DNA from: Pseudoalteromonas xiamenensis
GTDB lineage: Bacteria; Pseudomonadota; Gammaproteobacteria; Enterobacterales; Alteromonadaceae
Direction: 5' to 3'
Length of the DNA: 64,000 bases
Assembly: GCF_030994125.1 (NCBI RefSeq)
Contig: NZ_CP099918.1
Location: 744,001-808,000 of the forward strand
Made by a program: the position numbers and the translations under genes
Shown: in pieces, positions 1 through 8,311 of the stretch
Numbering within the stretch: position 1 is the stretch's first letter
Layout of the letters: every line of letters starts with the position of its first letter
Notes under the pieces: model-generated
Told to the model about the DNA's origin: nothing
The model's database searches: none
The model's input: only the letters and a program-made list of their open reading frames with translations

Positions 1-52
1 AGTTTCAGCCTGTTTAGCAAACTATTTATGCGTTACCAATGAAAACAACGCA

Positions 53-1399
53 ATGGCAAGAAGTGAGCCCGTTTCATCTCAAACAAAAAAACAATGGCAA
101 TTTAGGCATCATCTCGTCGTAAAGTTATTTGAACGAAACGGCAGCGCTACGAATGAAATCACGCATATCTTAATGCGCCTAACGAAATATCAAAAAGCCC
201 TTAACTACCCTGACCTAATTAACCTGTATGATTTTAAAACACTCATCGTTGCGGTTGCTGATTTGATTGCAAGGCGCATTACGCCAAAAAGTTCGAACGA
301 AAAAACCACTCCCCTAAGAGACACATTAAAGGATCTTTACTTAAGCGCCGCAAGTGAGAAAGTGCGTACAGTATTAAAAGCTCTGGTTGCAGAGCTTGAA
401 TACCCTTTTCCAGGCCAACTCACTCGCTTTAAGGGTTACAATGCGTTTTGTTTAAAGCATGCAAAAACGCATACCGAACTTTGCGTCGTGAACGACAAGA
501 AGCAGCTCCAAACTATAACCACAGAGCAGCATTTAAACTTTAGACAATCTAGTATTCCGCTTGCAGATCCTACGATTATCTTTGGTATTTGGTTCGCACG
601 AAAGCAAGTAGAAGAAATCCGTTCCGAAGAAGCAGAAAAACCAAGCGTTATTGAGACTGCTGTAGAACTAGGCCATCATGATTTTGTGAGTTATCAACAA
701 ATAGAAAAAGCACTTTCGTACCATCCTAATCTTGTCGAACGGCTTTTGACAGCCGCACGTCAATACAACAAACAACAACAAAAAGCTGGTGGGCTAAGGC
801 ACAGTTTAACAATGGTGGGGCTCGATAATGCCGCACTTATGTGTCAACGCGTACTGCTCGAACAAAGCCTAGAAGACTACGCACATCCATTGATGGCTGA
901 AGTGTTAAGTCGCTATGCCATCACCTTAAAAGCAGTTCAAGCCTACACTGCGTTACAAACTACCTATCATTTTGAAGCAATTGCCGGCCCGTTTACCGCA
1001 TATGTTTACTACTTGTTATGCACCTATCAGGATATTAAGTGGCAAATACCAGATGTAGAATTCGATCAAAAAACCACACCGCTCAGTTATGCCTATATTT
1101 TTGGCATTAGCTCGGTGGATAACAAAACCGTGTGCGAGTCAATACAAGCACATTTTTCTTTTAGCGGCGCGCATAAAGCCTTTATTTCGTCAGAACTTTC
1201 ATCAAAAGAACAGCTAATCGGTTTATCCAAAGCGATGGTATTCATTAAGCTCGCCGTATACCGACTTTTAAAACCCGAGGTCCCTTTCTCTGCTTGGCAA
1301 AAAGCATTGATCCAAGAACAGCTAGTTGATCTTTCGGTGACGGATTTTAAACATTTTGTTGAAAAAATCATTGAACAAGCGCCGTATAACCCAATCTAA
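53..1399 (+). CDS. HDOD-like domain protein, function unknown
   Basis: A 448-residue soluble protein with no signal peptide or membrane segment. The central part (about residues 205-310) reads like a degenerate HDOD domain: a helix-rich stretch with 'YQQIEKALSYHPNLVERLL', then an insertion and 'MVGLDNAALMCQRVLLEQ', which resembles the HDOD pattern in which a pair of leading helices is followed by 'iLG..rv..lv'. HDOD proteins are usually regulatory scaffolds linked to stress or c-di-GMP signalling. The family is assigned by eye only. The N-terminal 200 residues are not recognised. No good ribosome binding site precedes the ATG, so the start is uncertain. The gene stands alone ahead of the isocitrate dehydrogenase gene, with 211 bases between them. 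Confidence 0.6.
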   Translation: MARSEPVSSQTKKQWQFRHHLVVKLFERNGSATNEITHILMRLTKYQKALNYPDLINLYDFKTLIVAVADLIARRITPKSSNEKTTPLRDTLKDLYLSAASEKVRTVLKALVAELEYPFPGQLTRFKGYNAFCLKHAKTHTELCVVNDKKQLQTITTEQHLNFRQSSIPLADPTIIFGIWFARKQVEEIRSEEAEKPSVIETAVELGHHDFVSYQQIEKALSYHPNLVERLLTAARQYNKQQQKAGGLRHSLTMVGLDNAALMCQRVLLEQSLEDYAHPLMAEVLSRYAITLKAVQAYTALQTTYHFEAIAGPFTAYVYYLLCTYQDIKWQIPDVEFDQKTTPLSYAYIFGISSVDNKTVCESIQAHFSFSGAHKAFISSELSSKEQLIGLSKAMVFIKLAVYRLLKPEVPFSAWQKALIQEQLVDLSVTDFKHFVEKIIEQAPYNPI

Positions 1400-1610
1400 T
1401 TGCTCATCATTTCTTCAATAGATTGTACTAATAACTAACATAAATAGCATTTATGTCTATTAAGCATTCCAAACTGGAATAAGCATGAATAAATTGCTAT
1501 AAAACGCGCTTAATTTTTCAAGCGAATCCCAAGCCTACAAACCAGATGCTACACTGATACTTTTATCGTCAGCAGTAGTCGTAGGCGCATTATTGATATA
1601 GGAACTAGAT

Positions 1611-2618
1611 ATGGCAAAGCAAACCATTACGGTGATCCGTGGCGACGGTATCGGCCCAAGCATCATTGACTCAGCGATTGAAATCTTAAACGCAGCAGGT
1701 TGTGACTTTGAATATGAATTCGTTGATGCTGGCTTAGCAGCGCTAGAAAAAACGGGCGAGCTTCTTCCAAAGGAAACTTTAGAAGCAATTGAGCGTAACA
1801 AGATCACGTTAAAAGGTCCACTTACAACACCTGTTGGCGAAGGTTTTACGTCAATCAACGTAACACTGCGTAAACAATTCAACCTATACGCAAACGTGCG
1901 CCCAGTGAAATCCTTTGAAGGCACAAAAGCGCGCTACAACGACATCGACATCATTACCGTTCGCGAAAACACGCAAGGTATGTACTCAGGACTTGGCCAA
2001 GTGGTCTCTGCTGATGGTTCTGAAGCTGAAGCTATGTCAAAGATCACTCGTGACGGCGCTGAGAAGATCGTTACTTTTGCTTATGAACTAGCACGTCGCG
2101 AAGGTCGTAAGAAAGTTACAGCGGTGCATAAAGCAAATATTCTTAAGTCAACATCTGGTTTATTTTTGAAAGTTGCACGCGAAGTCGCAGAACGTTACCC
2201 AGACATCGAATCAGCTGAAATGATTGTTGATGCAACCTGCATGAAACTAGTCATGACGCCTGAAGAATTCGACGTCATCGTAACAACTAACCTATTCGGC
2301 GACATTCTATCTGACCTTTGTGCAGGTCTTGTAGGTGGTTTAGGTATGGCTCCTGGCGCTAACATTGGTGAGGGCGCTGCGATTTTTGAAGCTGTACACG
2401 GTAGTGCACCTGACATTGCAGGAAAAAATCTTGCAAACCCTACGTCAGTAATCCTTGCTTCTATCCAAATGCTTGATTACCTTGGCATGCCAGAAACTGC
2501 AGAGAAGATTCGTGCAGCCGTTGCAGATGTAATTAAATCAGGCGACCGCACAACACGTGACCTTGGTGGTACGCATGGTACAACCGATTTCACTCAAGCG
2601 GTAATTGAACGCCTTTAA
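1611..2618 (+). CDS. NAD-dependent isocitrate dehydrogenase (short IDH/IPMDH family)
   Basis: A 335-residue beta-decarboxylating dehydrogenase of the isocitrate/isopropylmalate dehydrogenase family. It would oxidise isocitrate to 2-oxoglutarate in the TCA cycle. The substrate-binding signature 'TSINVTLRKQFNLYANVRP' (about residues 82-100) is the form found in short NAD-type isocitrate dehydrogenases, with the Ser, Asn and Arg residues that bind isocitrate. The 'GDGIGP' start and 'TNLFGDILSDL' (metal-binding Asp residues) are intact. The C-terminal 'HGSAPDIAGKNLANP' motif is the cofactor site. The start is supported by AGGAA upstream of the ATG. It is followed at once by a strong terminator, so it is probably a single-gene transcript. 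Leucine-pathway and tartrate dehydrogenases are relatives but lack this exact signature. Confidence 0.9.
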   Translation: MAKQTITVIRGDGIGPSIIDSAIEILNAAGCDFEYEFVDAGLAALEKTGELLPKETLEAIERNKITLKGPLTTPVGEGFTSINVTLRKQFNLYANVRPVKSFEGTKARYNDIDIITVRENTQGMYSGLGQVVSADGSEAEAMSKITRDGAEKIVTFAYELARREGRKKVTAVHKANILKSTSGLFLKVAREVAERYPDIESAEMIVDATCMKLVMTPEEFDVIVTTNLFGDILSDLCAGLVGGLGMAPGANIGEGAAIFEAVHGSAPDIAGKNLANPTSVILASIQMLDYLGMPETAEKIRAAVADVIKSGDRTTRDLGGTHGTTDFTQAVIERL

Positions 2619-2634
2619 TTTACCGTTTTAGTTG

Positions 2635-2668
2635 AAAAAAGCCAACGCAATGCGTTGGCTTTTTATTT
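2635..2668 (+). terminator. Rho-independent terminator after isocitrate dehydrogenase gene
   Basis: An 8-bp stem (GCCAACGC paired with GCGTTGGC, 2641-2659) with a 3-base loop, flanked by six A on the left and a T-rich tract on the right. It lies 16 bases after the stop codon. Confidence 0.9.
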
Positions 2669-2772
2669 TTTGAATAATTTTTCCTTTAAGCAATTCTTCT
2701 CCAAGTTCTTTGCATTATTCCTCCCAATAGCCTGCTTTCAAAAAAAATATATGCAACTTATCTATAACAGGG

Positions 2773-2801
2773 TTGACATAGAAATCTAAAAAGCATACAA
2801 A
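2773..2801 (+). promoter_or_regulatory. Sigma70 promoter of the ilvIH leader
   Basis: A perfect -35 TTGACA (2773-2778), a 17-base spacer and a -10-like TACAAA (2796-2801). Transcription would begin near 2808, about 30 bases ahead of the leader peptide. Predicted from sequence only. Confidence 0.6.
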
Positions 2802-2837
2802 TAGTTCATTACTGAAACAGATTACATTGTCGCCAAA

Positions 2838-2909
2838 ATGAAAAACGTATTCGCTATCGTCAACGTCCTAGTACTGGTCTTAGTCTTAAGTCCAGCGGGG
2901 TCGTATTAG
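2838..2909 (+). CDS. ilvIH leader peptide (Val/Leu-rich attenuator peptide)
   Basis: A 23-codon open reading frame, too short for routine gene calling, between a sigma70 promoter and a strong terminator. Its product, MKNVFAIVNVLVLVLVLSPA followed by GSY, contains six valine, four leucine and one isoleucine codon, clustered in an alternating Val-Leu run at codons 10-17. This is the hallmark of a transcription-attenuation leader for branched-chain amino acid synthesis, comparable to ivbL and ilvL of enteric bacteria. Stalling of the ribosome in the run would free GCGGGGT (2895-2901) to pair with ACCCCGC (2928-2934) and block the terminator. No clear Shine-Dalgarno sequence is seen ahead of the ATG. 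The role is inferred from composition and layout. Confidence 0.85.
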   Translation: MKNVFAIVNVLVLVLVLSPAGSY

Positions 2910-2955
2910 ATAGCATTTGGCTAAACAACCCCGCAAATTTGCGGGGTTTTTTTTT
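2895..2955 (+). promoter_or_regulatory. ilvIH transcription attenuator (antiterminator and terminator)
   Basis: The terminator is a perfect 20-base palindrome at 2928-2947 (ACCCCGCAAA then TTTGCGGGGT) followed by a run of nine T ending at 2955. The competing arm GCGGGGT at 2895-2901, inside the last codons of the leader peptide, is exactly complementary to ACCCCGC at 2928-2934. The two structures are therefore mutually exclusive, as required for ribosome-mediated attenuation. Confidence 0.85.
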
Positions 2956-3135
2956 AACTAAAATCAGTATTTCTGCGTATAGCAGTCAATTGTTGGACGT
3001 GAAGTTCTCTCGGATTGACTCACTGATACTCAAAAATTGGCGTTAAGCGAATTTGTCAGATGAAAACTCGCATGACGGTGGGAGTATTCACTTTATCGCA
3101 GATATATTGGCTTCAATCACAACTGAGGAATGAGG

Positions 3136-4857
3136 ATGAACGAGCAATATAATGGCTCTCAATTAGTTGTAAAAGCGCTTCAAGCACTCGATGTAAAATA
3201 CATCTTTGGCTACCCTGGTGGCTCAGTGCTAGATCTTTACGATGCACTTTTTCAACAATCTGAGATAGAACATATCTTAGTACGTCATGAGCAAGCAGCA
3301 ACACACATGGCTGACGGTTTCGCACGTAGCACAGGCGAAGTAGGAGTCGTTCTTGCGACATCAGGACCTGGCGCAACAAATTGCGTTACTGGCATTGCAA
3401 CGGCTTACATGGACTCAATCCCGATGGTTGTGCTCTCAGGCCAAGTTCCTTCAAACCTAATTGGGGACGACGCGTTCCAAGAAACAGATATTGTTGGCTG
3501 TTCACGCCCTATCGTAAAACACAGTTTTAACTGTCGTCACGCTGAGGAAATCCCAACCGTACTTGCGAAGGCGTTTTTCTTAGCAAAATCAGGACGTCCT
3601 GGGCCCGTTGTTGTTGAATTACCGAAAGATATACTCAACCCAGCACAATTCTTTGATTTCAAGATGCCTGAAAATATTGAGATGCGTACCTACAATCCAA
3701 ATGTGAAAGGCCATCCAAAGCAAATTAAAAAGGCCGTAAGTGCGATATTGGGCGCGAAGAAATTAGTTGTATATTCTGGTGGCGGAATTGTTCTTTCGAA
3801 TACTTCTTTGCAACTAACACAGCTTGTAGAATCGCTTAACGCGCCATGTACAAATACCTTAATGGGCTTGGGTGGGCTAAGTGGTACACATCCTAATTTT
3901 CTCGGCATGCTTGGTATGCATGGTACGTTAGAAGCAAATAAAGCAATGGCGAACGCCGATGTTATTCTAGCGCTTGGCGCGCGATTTGATGATCGAGTTA
4001 CCAATAACGTACAAAAATTCTGTCCAGATGCCACAATTGTGCATGTTGATGTAGACCCAACATCAATCTCAAAAACGGTAAAAGCACACATTCCTGTTGT
4101 TGGTTGTCTTGCTACAGTACTAGAGCAACTGCAAAGCGCTATTGACGCGTCGAAAGACCGTATCGACCGAAGTGCACAAGAAGATTGGTGGTATCAAATC
4201 ACCAAATGGCGTGAACAAAATTGCCTAAGCTTTGACGCCTCAGGCGAAAAAATCAAGCCACAGGAAGTTATCCGCAAGGTTTATGATATTACTAACGGCG
4301 AGGCGTACGTTTGTTCTGATGTAGGTCAACACCAAATGTTCGCCGCACAGCACTACCCTTTTAAAAATCCACGCCAATGGATTAATTCTGGTGGTCTTGG
4401 CACCATGGGCTTTGGTCTACCTGCAGCGATGGGCGTAAAAGTTGCCTTCCCGTCAAGCGAAGTAATCTGCGTAACAGGCGATGGCTCTATTCAAATGAAC
4501 ATTCAGGAACTCAGCACCTGTTTGCAATATGGCTTAAATGTGAAGATTGTATCACTCAACAATCGTTCGTTGGGAATGGTTAGACAGTGGCAAGATATGC
4601 TGTACGGTGGCCGTCATGCTAGTTCCTACATGGAGTCATTACCTGACTTCGTCAAACTAGCAGAAGCCTACGGCCACGTTGGTATTAAAGTCGATACACG
4701 AGACCAACTCGATGAAGCCCTTGAGAGAGCATTCAGCATCAATGACAGATTGGTTTTCTTAGATATTTGTGTCGATGAATCTGAACACGTATACCCTATG
4801 CAAATAAAGCTAGGCAGCGTTGATGAAATGTGGCTTAAAAAGGGAGTAAAAGCATAA
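3136..4857 (+). CDS. ilvI: Acetolactate synthase large subunit
   Basis: The 573-residue catalytic subunit of acetohydroxyacid synthase, the first common step of valine, leucine and isoleucine synthesis. It condenses pyruvate with pyruvate or 2-oxobutyrate and uses thiamine diphosphate, Mg2+ and FAD. The N-terminal '[15 protein letters not shown]' and the catalytic Glu in '[12 protein letters not shown]' (E52) are present, as is the C-terminal thiamine diphosphate motif '[12 protein letters not shown]' with its Asn partner. Length and partner size fit the IlvIH (AHAS III) type. The ATG at 3136 is preferred to the one six bases upstream, because GAGGA (3125-3129) is spaced 6 bases from it. The gene is preceded by a leader-peptide attenuator and overlaps ilvH by one base (TAATG), so the subunits are translationally coupled. 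Confidence 0.96.
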   Translation: MNEQYNGSQLVVKALQALDVKYIFGYPGGSVLDLYDALFQQSEIEHILVRHEQAATHMADGFARSTGEVGVVLATSGPGATNCVTGIATAYMDSIPMVVLSGQVPSNLIGDDAFQETDIVGCSRPIVKHSFNCRHAEEIPTVLAKAFFLAKSGRPGPVVVELPKDILNPAQFFDFKMPENIEMRTYNPNVKGHPKQIKKAVSAILGAKKLVVYSGGGIVLSNTSLQLTQLVESLNAPCTNTLMGLGGLSGTHPNFLGMLGMHGTLEANKAMANADVILALGARFDDRVTNNVQKFCPDATIVHVDVDPTSISKTVKAHIPVVGCLATVLEQLQSAIDASKDRIDRSAQEDWWYQITKWREQNCLSFDASGEKIKPQEVIRKVYDITNGEAYVCSDVGQHQMFAAQHYPFKNPRQWINSGGLGTMGFGLPAAMGVKVAFPSSEVICVTGDGSIQMNIQELSTCLQYGLNVKIVSLNNRSLGMVRQWQDMLYGGRHASSYMESLPDFVKLAEAYGHVGIKVDTRDQLDEALERAFSINDRLVFLDICVDESEHVYPMQIKLGSVDEMWLKKGVKA

Positions 4858-5354
4858 TGAAACGTATCTTAGCTATCTTACTTGAAAATGAGCCGGGTGC
4901 ATTGTCGAGAATTGTTGGTCTGTTTTCACAACGGGCCTATAACATCGATTCATTGACTGTTGGAACAACCGATGACCAAACGCTTTCTCGTATCACTATT
5001 ACTACTCATGGTGACGACCGAGTGGTTGAACAGATAACCAAACAAGTAAATAAGTTAGTCGATGTATTAAAAGTGCTCGATCTAACTGAAATGCAACACA
5101 TTGAACGCGAATTACTGTTAGTAAAAGTGTATGCAAGGGATGAGCAAAGCAGAGCTGCAGTAACGCGTGTTTGCGATGTGTTTCAGGGTTCGATCATCGA
5201 CATGGGTAAACAGAGCTACACACTACAGATGGTCTCTGGAAAAGACAAAATTGAGTCTTTCCTCGATATGTTAAGACACGAAACCGACCTTATCGAGGTA
5301 GTTCGAAGTGGAACCGTTGGCATAGGCCGCGGTGATAAAGCACTGAGAAGTTAG
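4857..5354 (+). CDS. ilvH: Acetolactate synthase small (regulatory) subunit
   Basis: A 165-residue regulatory subunit with an N-terminal ACT domain: 'RILAILLENEPGALSRIVGLFSQRAYNIDSLTVG' at about residues 3-36. This domain normally binds valine and mediates feedback inhibition of the catalytic subunit. The C-terminal half ('ELLLVKVYARDEQSRAAV...') is the usual ALS small-subunit domain that stimulates catalysis. It is translated from an ATG overlapping the ilvI stop codon and followed by a bidirectional terminator, so ilvI and ilvH form a two-gene operon behind the attenuator. Confidence 0.96.
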   Translation: MKRILAILLENEPGALSRIVGLFSQRAYNIDSLTVGTTDDQTLSRITITTHGDDRVVEQITKQVNKLVDVLKVLDLTEMQHIERELLLVKVYARDEQSRAAVTRVCDVFQGSIIDMGKQSYTLQMVSGKDKIESFLDMLRHETDLIEVVRSGTVGIGRGDKALRS

Positions 5355-5361
5355 ACAAAAT

Positions 5362-5390
5362 AAAAGGGGCTAAAAGCCCCTTTTATTTAA
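5362..5390. terminator. Bidirectional terminator between ilvH and hupB
   Basis: A 10-bp stem, AAAAGGGGCT paired with AGCCCCTTTT (5362-5384), with a 3-base loop. A and T tracts on both sides let it serve the convergent ilvH and hupB transcripts. Confidence 0.9.
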
Positions 5391-5406
5391 TTTGAAAGCG
5401 TAACTA

Positions 5407-5682
5407 TTATGGGTTTACGCTATCTTTCAAACCTTTACCAGGCTTGAATGAAGGAATGTTTGCTGCAGAAATTTGAATTTCCGCGCCAGTTTGTGGGTTA
5501 CGACCTGTACGAGCTGCACGCTCTTTAACAGAGAATGTACCAAAACCAACCAGTGCTACTGCATTCCCATCTTGAAGAGATTTAGTAACAGCACCTGTGA
5601 ATGCGTCTAATGCACGCGCAGCCGCTGCTTTAGAAATTTCTGCATCCGCCGCCATTTTTTCAACTAGTTGAGCTTTATTCAT
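5407..5682 (-). CDS. hupB: DNA-binding protein HU, beta type
   Basis: A 91-residue nucleoid-associated protein that bends and compacts DNA as a dimer. It shows '[28 protein letters not shown]', the 'VALVGFGTF' core, the DNA-binding arm signature '[15 protein letters not shown]' and the arm tip '[12 protein letters not shown]'. The sequence is closer to HU-beta than HU-alpha (for example ISKAAA..ALDA and [15 protein letters not shown]). The start is supported by AGGAA upstream of the ATG. It is monocistronic and convergent with ilvIH, sharing a terminator. The operon upstream (DUF2878) runs in the same direction with no obvious terminator, so some read-through is possible. Confidence 0.95.
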   Translation of the reverse strand: MNKAQLVEKMAADAEISKAAAARALDAFTGAVTKSLQDGNAVALVGFGTFSVKERAARTGRNPQTGAEIQISAANIPSFKPGKGLKDSVNP

Positions 5683-5853
5683 CGTTTGATTCCTATTCTT
5701 TATTTTTATGCCTTAGCAAATCCTATACTTATGCATTTTTACTGCGTTGGCAACTACTAAATGCATCATTTTTAACTTTATCGATGAAATTATCGTTCTC
5801 CGTTTTTATTTTCGGTAATTTTGAACACAGCTCTACGTTTGTTGTTAACAATA

Positions 5854-6342
5854 CTAATCCCTAAGGCTCATTTTAAGGGACGTTCGAGCCAATAGCATGA
5901 AACAAACTGACCAACTCATTCCAAACAACAGAACAAACTCAATCCGTTCTCTTTGAAGTGTGAGCAAGTTCAAATTTTCTGCTGCGAGGTAGCTAATAGA
6001 GCAACCAAGGCTCAGCAACAATAATTGATAGCATGTATTCAATTTGAAAACAAACGAAAGACTTTCTCGGACTGTGAATATAAAACAACCCCAAAGCAAT
6101 ACGATATAATCAGGTAGCATCGCGTCAATATAGCGAAATAGACCTAAAAATGAGAGTGTTTGCTCTACAAGTAACAAAGAAGGCAATAGAATCAGCAGAT
6201 CCACAATCGCCTGCCGTTTGTCTCGATTCGATAAATACAGCAATATCGCGATGACAACTAAATACTGAACAGCATTGTCTCTCAATAGTGCAGTTGCCCA
6301 CCACGCAATTTGAAACAAAATGCCATTAATAGCTAAGCGCAT
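5854..6342 (-). CDS. DUF2878-like integral membrane protein
   Basis: A 162-residue, very hydrophobic protein with about five predicted membrane helices, for example 'AVQYLVVIAILLYL', 'AIVDLLILLPSLLLV' and 'FVLLFGMSWSVCFMLLA'. Size, topology and position directly after cfa match the DUF2878 family, which is regularly found at the end of cfa-DUF1365 clusters; its function is unknown. The start codon overlaps the end of the cfa reading frame by 17 bases, so it is probably translationally coupled. It is the last gene of the sigma-ChrR operon. The family name rests on context and topology. Confidence 0.7.
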   Translation of the reverse strand: MRLAINGILFQIAWWATALLRDNAVQYLVVIAILLYLSNRDKRQAIVDLLILLPSLLLVEQTLSFLGLFRYIDAMLPDYIVLLWGCFIFTVRESLSFVFKLNTCYQLLLLSLGCSISYLAAENLNLLTLQRERIEFVLLFGMSWSVCFMLLARTSLKMSLRD

Positions 6343-7587
6343 TGAGACAGTCGGTTGTTCTGGCTCTCGGTTTTCGGGCGACTAAATGTATTGCACTGGT
6401 TGCGCGTTGCTTAAATGCACCTTCACAATAACAAAAATAGAACGTCCAGAGGCGATAGAAAGATTCGTCGAATTTCGTTCTATCCAAGTTTGGCCACGCG
6501 TTTACAAATCGTTCGTGCCAGTGTTTTAAGGTATGCGCATAATGCAGACCTATATCATGAAGGCCATGTATGACCAAGTTGGTTCTTTCACGAATGTGCT
6601 TAGTCATTTGTTCGATTGAAGGCAAACAGCCCCCGGAAAAATATATTGTTGAATAAAGTCAGAGTTTTTCAGGTAATGGTCATAACGCTGATCAGCAATC
6701 GTAATCGCTTGGATTAACATTAAACCATCATCTTTCAGTAGAGCATTACATTTCGTAAAGAATCCAGAAAGATATTCGTGCCCTACCGCTTCAATCATCT
6801 CAATAGAAACCAGCTTGTCGAACTTTCCCTCTAGTTCGCGATAGTCCTTTTTGAGTAGGGTTATTTTATGCTCAAGATTTTTTTCTGCGATTTTTCCCTT
6901 AACATAGCTAAATTGTTCTTCAGATATGGTCGTAGTAGTAACGTACACACCATAATTTTCAGCGGCATAGAGTGCTAAAGCCCCCCAACCAGTACCGATT
7001 TCGACAAGTGTTTCGCCTTCTTTTAAATCAAGTCGTTCACAAATCGCGCGCAGTTTATTTTGCTGAGCCTCTTCAAGTGACTCGGTTGGATGCGAAAAGA
7101 TTGCGCTCGAATAAAGCATTTCTTTACTTAAGAACGCCGTGTATAGGTCGTTTCCCAGATCATAATGCGCAGCAATGTTTTTCTTCGATTGCGCTTTCGT
7201 ATTGCGATTCAAGCGATGTTTTACTTTATTTGAAATCGCAGTTAACCAATTAAATTGCTTCTCGAACTCGTCCAACACACATTGATTTTTTACGAACAGT
7301 TCTATTAAGTCTGTTAGTCTATTCGTATTCCAATACCCCGCGATGTACGCTTCTGCTGCTCCGATGCTTCCCCCAAGAGCAAAACTTTTATACATGCGAG
7401 GATCGATAACATCGATTACAACATCTACTTCATTACTTTGTCCAAACTCATAACGAGTACCCGCTTCATTAATCACCAATTTTCCATATATAAGATTGGA
7501 AAACGCCTTATGAACGAGGTGGCGATATAGTTTTAAGAGTCCAGACACATTTGTCGAAGCAGTTTGTAATGCCGTTATTTTTTCCAT
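6326..7587 (-). pseudogene. cfa: Cyclopropane-fatty-acyl-phospholipid synthase, frameshifted
   Basis: This enzyme adds a methylene group from S-adenosylmethionine across double bonds of membrane phospholipid chains. The N-terminal 320 or so residues carry 'AAHYDLGNDLY', the SAM-binding 'LVEIGTGWGALALYAA' and 'SIEMIEAVGHEYL'. The reading frame ends early after 'YIFPGAVCLQSNK'. The missing C-terminal 95 or so residues ('PSIEQMTKHIRERTNLVIHG' onward, including 'RLWTFYFCYCEGAF') continue in the -1 frame. One extra G in the G5 run (plus-strand C5 at 6630-6634) would restore 'FPGGCLPSIEQM', giving about 420 residues, the normal length. Either the gene is broken, or this is a homopolymer sequencing error, or translation slips. 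It lies between DUF1365 and DUF2878 in the stress operon. Confidence 0.85.
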
Positions 7588-7588
7588 G

Positions 7589-8311
7589 TTACTTTCCTGG
7601 ATGAGCGATAAAAGGAACTCGTTTTAAAAACAATCGAAGGGCGTGCCAATAAATGCCTTTTACAATGCTGAAGGTCATAACTGGGAACATCTTTAATACC
7701 TTTCGAATAACAACAGGATTTAGCCTTTCCTTTCTCAGTGTTAACGATGCGTCGAACACTTTTTGGCTACCACGTTGATTTTTGATGTGAACAAAAACCT
7801 TGTTTTCATCAACTTTAACCTGCCAGTGGTAATTCATCTCTAAATCCATGAAAGGTGATACGTGAAAGTTCTTTTTAAAGTTCACATTTTCTTGCTTTAG
7901 CGGCACTAAATAGCAATGTCTTTGATCCCATGGTGTATTGGATACTTCAGCAACCATGTAGCCATATTCACCATCTATCTGGTAAAAAAAGAAATTAACG
8001 GGACTAAAATAAAAACCGAAGCACCGAGCCTGACAAAGAACATACGTCTTCTCAACCGCATCATTGATTCCCAATTCCCTGAGTGCAGCAATTGCCCGCT
8101 CTGAAATATGCCCATCGTAACCAACGAGGTAATCCGACTGTTTAAAACGTATTGGGTTGTAGAACTTTGTTCCAATTGCCCAATGAACCTGATTGATGGC
8201 CGGTATGTCGTCGAGTTCAAGCCATAACATATAAATTGGGTAGTTGAATCTATGTTGCGCATGCTCTGTACGGGAGTGGTGCACAGAACCAATACATACC
8301 GCACTATTCAA
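7589..8311 (-). CDS. DUF1365 family protein
   Basis: A 240-residue protein of the DUF1365 family, with the typical opening 'NSAVCIGSVHHSRTEHAQHRFNYPIYMLWLELDDI' and central 'CFGFYFSPVNFFF' and 'EVSNTPWDQRHCYL'. The biochemical function is not established. It is almost always next to the flavin oxidoreductase (upstream) and cyclopropane synthase (downstream) seen here, pointing to lipid modification. The frame is open to 8416, but family alignments begin at 'MNSA...', which corresponds to a TTG at 8311. That TTG has GGGAG at 5-base spacing and overlaps the upstream gene's stop by 8 bases, so I chose it. The gap to cfa is one base. Confidence 0.85.
   Translation of the reverse strand: MNSAVCIGSVHHSRTEHAQHRFNYPIYMLWLELDDIPAINQVHWAIGTKFYNPIRFKQSDYLVGYDGHISERAIAALRELGINDAVEKTYVLCQARCFGFYFSPVNFFFYQIDGEYGYMVAEVSNTPWDQRHCYLVPLKQENVNFKKNFHVSPFMDLEMNYHWQVKVDENKVFVHIKNQRGSQKVFDASLTLRKERLNPVVIRKVLKMFPVMTFSIVKGIYWHALRLFLKRVPFIAHPGK

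Noticed and set aside
3113..3379. 88-codon minus-strand frame over the ilvI start
   Set aside because: It is fully antisense to the clearly coding ilvI gene and has no start signal.
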